This document shows positions 61,496 to 64,000 of a stretch of 64,000 nt of DNA, piece after piece. The notes beneath the pieces were generated by a model. It had not been told where the DNA came from, did not search any database, and saw only the letters and a list, made by a program, of their open reading frames with translations. The stretch's first letter is position 1; every line of letters begins with the position of its first letter. The translations under genes were made by a program, and so were the position numbers. The DNA is taken from positions 62,001 through 126,000 of the forward strand of contig NZ_MWUE01000033.1 of NCBI RefSeq assembly GCF_002077695.1, read 5' to 3'. The DNA comes from Pantoea latae. GTDB taxonomy: Bacteria > Pseudomonadota > Gammaproteobacteria > Enterobacterales > Enterobacteriaceae.

Positions 61496-62644
61496 ATGAC
61501 ACAACGTATGATTCTTAACGAGACCGCCTATTTCGGCGCGGGCGCCATTCGCAATTTGCCGGACGAAGTGCAGCGGCGCGGGCTGTCTAAAGCGCTGATC
61601 GTGACCGATAAAGCGCTGGTGGGCGCTGGTGCGGTGAAGCGCGTCACCGATCTGCTGGATGCGCACCAGCTGCACTGGGCGCTCTATGACGAGGTGGTGC
61701 CCAATCCAACCATCGCGGTGGTGCAGCGCGGCGTCGAGGTGTTCAAACAGGCGGACGCAGACTACCTGATCGCCATTGGCGGCGGCTCGCCGCAGGACAC
61801 CAGCAAAGCGATCGGCATCATTATCAATAATCCCGAGTTCGCGGACGTGCGCAGTCTGGAGGGCTTTGCGCCGACGCGTAACCCCTGCGTCACCCTGATC
61901 GCTATTCCCACCACGGCGGGCACCGCGGCCGAAGTCACCATTAACTACGTCATCACCGATGAAGAGAAGCGCCGTAAATTCGTCTGTATTGATCCGCACG
62001 ACATTCCTAAAGTGGCGATTATCGACGCGGAGATGATGGCAAGCATGCCGCCAGCGCTTAAGGCGGCCACCGGCATCGACGCGCTGACGCACGCCATTGA
62101 GGGCTATATTACGCGCGGCGCCTGGCAGCTCACCGATCTGCTGCACCTCAACGCCATTCAGATTATCAGCCAGTCGCTGCGCGACTCGGTGAAAGGCGAT
62201 ATGCAGGCGGTGGAGCAGATGGCGCTGGGGCAGTATGTGGCGGGCATGGGCTTCTCCAACGTTGGGCTGGGACTGGTGCACGGCATGGCGCACCCGCTGG
62301 GCGCCTTTTATAACGTGCCGCACGGCGTCGCCAACGCCATTTTGCTGCCCACGGTGATGGCCTGGAACGCCGACTATACCGGCGAGAAATATCGCGATAT
62401 CGCACGCGCCATGGGCGTGACAGAAGTGGATTCGCTCACGCTGGCGCAGGCGCGTCAGGCAGCGGTCGACGCGGTGAAACAGCTCTGCCGCGACGTCGGC
62501 ATTCCCGCTTCGCTGCGCGAGGTGGGCCTGAATCCAGACGATGTGCCGGCGCTGGCGCAGGCGGCGCTGGACGATGTCTGCACCGGCGGCAACCCGCGTG
62601 AGGCGACTCTGGACGCCATTGCCGCGCTCTACCTGCAAAGTTGA
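61496..62644 (+). CDS. fucO: FucO-like lactaldehyde reductase (1,2-propanediol oxidoreductase)
   Basis: A 382-residue iron-containing alcohol dehydrogenase that reduces L-lactaldehyde to L-1,2-propanediol under fermentation. The NAD region is GGGSPQDTSKA; iron ligands are in TGIDALTHAIEGY and HGMAHPLGAFYNVPHG. AAGGA selects the ATG at 61496 over the GTG at 61490. No fucose genes are near, so it may serve rhamnose degradation or general aldehyde reduction. An FNR box lies upstream. Confidence 0.88.
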   Translation: MTQRMILNETAYFGAGAIRNLPDEVQRRGLSKALIVTDKALVGAGAVKRVTDLLDAHQLHWALYDEVVPNPTIAVVQRGVEVFKQADADYLIAIGGGSPQDTSKAIGIIINNPEFADVRSLEGFAPTRNPCVTLIAIPTTAGTAAEVTINYVITDEEKRRKFVCIDPHDIPKVAIIDAEMMASMPPALKAATGIDALTHAIEGYITRGAWQLTDLLHLNAIQIISQSLRDSVKGDMQAVEQMALGQYVAGMGFSNVGLGLVHGMAHPLGAFYNVPHGVANAILLPTVMAWNADYTGEKYRDIARAMGVTEVDSLTLAQARQAAVDAVKQLCRDVGIPASLREVGLNPDDVPALAQAALDDVCTGGNPREATLDAIAALYLQS

Positions 62645-62651
62645 CCCCTCA

Positions 62652-62671
62652 TGCCGCCCTTTCCGGCGGCA
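62652..62671 (+). terminator. terminator after fucO
   Basis: TGCCGCC-CTTTCC-GGCGGCA followed by a pyrimidine tract. Confidence 0.6.
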
Positions 62672-62843
62672 TTCTCCTCTCTTTATTCTCGCTTCGGGCG
62701 AATCTCACAGTATTGAGCGCAATAACAGGCTTCAATTGTTTATTTTATGAGCTGTTTGACTGGCGTTTATCCTGAGACTACAAGCGGAGCCGCGCGGCTG
62801 TTATCCTAGCCGCTCTTGGCATGATGATTGACGAGGGGAAACC

Positions 62844-63356
62844 ATGAAACGTATCGCCATTGAGATGGATGAAGTCATTATCGACTTGAACCACACACTA
62901 AGCCATGACGCCGCCTCTACTGAAGCGCTGACAGGCACGCTGGACACGGCAAAACCACAACAGGTTCGCCCTGCGCTGTTTCAGGAAATTGAAGAGCTGA
63001 TTGGCGAAGAGAGTTTTTACGCCGGGCTGCCCGCCCTGCCGGATGCGCAGCGCGTAATCGAACGCCTGTCGCAGCAGTATGAAATCTTTATCACCACGGC
63101 AGCGGTGGAGTTCCCGCGCTCGCTGACGGCAAAACTGGAGTGGCTTAAAGCCAACTTCCCGTTTATCAACCCGATGAATATTATCTGCTGCAGCAGCAAA
63201 GGCATCCTGAACGCAGACTATCTGATTGATGCGGATCCGCAGCATTTCGCGCAGTTCCCTGGCGAAAGCGTGCTGTTCACCACCACGAAAAATCAGCAGG
63301 AAACCGGCTATGCGCGCGTCGATAACTGGCGTGACATTGAGCAGCGCTTTCTCTGA
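62844..63356 (+). CDS. NT5C-type 5'(3')-deoxyribonucleotidase-like HAD protein, degenerate active site
   Basis: A 170-residue HAD-fold protein of the NT5C family, which dephosphorylates deoxyribonucleoside 5'- and 3'-monophosphates. The N-terminal motif reads AIEMDEVIIDL, where relatives have DMDEV: the nucleophile Asp is replaced by Glu7 while Asp9 is kept. The fourth motif reads YLIDADP instead of the usual IDD. Both changes suggest little or no phosphatase activity. GAGGGG precedes the ATG. Confidence 0.75.
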   Translation: MKRIAIEMDEVIIDLNHTLSHDAASTEALTGTLDTAKPQQVRPALFQEIEELIGEESFYAGLPALPDAQRVIERLSQQYEIFITTAAVEFPRSLTAKLEWLKANFPFINPMNIICCSSKGILNADYLIDADPQHFAQFPGESVLFTTTKNQQETGYARVDNWRDIEQRFL

Positions 63357-63511
63357 TCCTGCCTGACTTCGCCACGCGCTCTGACGCGTGCAACCTCCCG
63401 CGCCTGAAGGATTTGGCGCGTTTTCCGCCCTCAATTTCAGCCTGAAATCGCCGACGCACGGCGACGGCTTTTTGCGCGAGCGATTTCTTTACTTTCCAGT
63501 GCGCCTTTTAC

Positions 63512-63525
63512 TTGATCTGGATCAC
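63512..63525. promoter_or_regulatory. FNR/CRP-family half-consensus box before ortT
   Basis: TTGAT-CTGG-ATCAC, nine of ten FNR consensus bases, 51 bases before the ortT ATG. Confidence 0.4.
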
Positions 63526-63575
63526 TATTTTCCGCATAGTGCGCAGCAAAACCACTATAACGATGCGGAGTATTG

Positions 63576-63749
63576 ATGAGCCTCTATCAACATATGCTGG
63601 TGTTCTATGCGGTCATGGCGTCGATTGCCACCCTAATCACCTTCTTTATCGCAAAGGATAAGCTGACCATTCGCGCGCTCAGCGCCTTTCTGGTCGGCGC
63701 GACCTGGCCGATGAGCTTTCCCGTCGCCCTGATGTTCGCCCTGTTCTGA
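63576..63749 (+). CDS. ortT: OrtT/GhoT-family small membrane toxin
   Basis: A 57-residue inner-membrane protein starting MSLYQHMLVFYAVMASIA and ending GATWPMSFPVALMFALF. It matches E. coli OrtT, an orphan toxin that lowers membrane potential and ATP under stress, and more distantly GhoT of the GhoTS type V system. Two membrane segments flank a basic loop (AKDKLTIRA). CGGAG precedes the ATG. No antitoxin gene (ghoS-like) is adjacent, in agreement with an orphan. Confidence 0.87.
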   Translation: MSLYQHMLVFYAVMASIATLITFFIAKDKLTIRALSAFLVGATWPMSFPVALMFALF

Positions 63750-63885
63750 TGCTGCAAGCCGCGCTGCGGCTTCATACTGATTTATCGACCTTTTCCCGCC
63801 GCCAGCTACACTTAGCAGTACGCCTCTGGTCGCGCTGCCGATCACCGACGTTTGTTTGCTTACTTCACCATCACAAGGAGCGGAT

Positions 63886-64000
63886 ATGCGTTTTTTTGCC
63901 TTAGCCCTGTTTATTACTCTGCTTAGCGCCTGTCGGTCAGGCCCTATGGCGCCGGAAAAACCGGTGCCCTCGGCCGAAACGCGACAGCAAACCTGCCAGC
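63886..64000 (+). CDS. partial CDS, lipoprotein
   Basis: Only 38 codons are in the window. It begins MRFFALALFITLLSAC, a lipoprotein signal peptide with the lipobox LSAC, then a proline-rich stretch (GPMAPEKPVPSAE). AAGGAG precedes the ATG. Family not determinable. Confidence 0.7.
   Translation, partial: MRFFALALFITLLSACRSGPMAPEKPVPSAETRQQTCQ

Noticed and set aside
1-64000. CRISPR arrays, tRNA or rRNA genes, insertion sequences, prophage
   Set aside because: No regularly spaced repeats, cloverleaf-like sequences, rRNA segments, transposase or phage structural genes were seen on reading both strands.

Overview
The window looks like a chromosomal stretch from a plant- or environment-associated member of Enterobacterales, most likely Erwiniaceae (Pantoea-, Mixta- or Erwinia-like). 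The reasons are the close resemblance of RclR/RclA, GapC, FucO, CurA, Lhr and OrtT to enterobacterial proteins, the fairly high GC content and the many LysR-type regulators. Genus is an inference; no rRNA or marker gene is present. No tRNA, rRNA, CRISPR array, intact insertion sequence or prophage was seen.

Region 1-24,750 is an accessory detoxification and regulation zone. It holds an adenylosuccinate-lyase-like gene, a glutathione transferase with a LysR regulator, an acetyltransferase of low GC, a LysR/SDR pair, rclR-rclA with an AhpD-like protein and a cupin, and a leftward cluster (MFS, metallo-beta-lactamase-fold hydrolase, quinone-reductase-like ADH, Yellow-like beta-propeller, hotdog thioesterase) facing TetR and LysR regulators. 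It continues with two duplicated DUF1471 genes, a GlxA-like regulator with SDR-SDR-MFS, and a TetR/SDR pair with two clear operators.

Region 24,750-38,700 is a patchwork. It holds a frameshifted FAD-binding gene coupled to an AEC transporter; a lipoprotein with a TolA C-terminal-like domain; VOC, tautomerase and GNAT genes; and a family of short palindromes (arms GTCCGCT/AGCGGAC) lying between these single-gene units like cassette borders. Embedded in it is a coherent locus at 29,690-35,560: a periplasmic DUF6130 protein, an exported epoxide-hydrolase-like enzyme, a response regulator, a histidine kinase, an exported serine hydrolase and a DipZ-type CcdA-thioredoxin fusion. The two promoter regions of this locus share sequence blocks that may be operators.

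Region 38,700-64,000 is more core-like: a membrane protein, pirin with its LysR regulator, gapC, a chemoreceptor, small stress and biofilm proteins (YciG-like, AriR-like), a complete sugar ABC operon with its own RpiR regulator and ribokinase-family kinase, a PEBP protein, lhr, a PRISE-like reductase, curA, fucO, a degenerate nucleotidase and the small membrane toxin ortT.

The most interesting non-coding signals are a candidate Hfq-type small RNA at about 58,842-58,936 that shares the ArcZ seed and has its own promoter and terminator, an orphan near-consensus FliA promoter at 45,185, and a perfect FNR box upstream of fucO.
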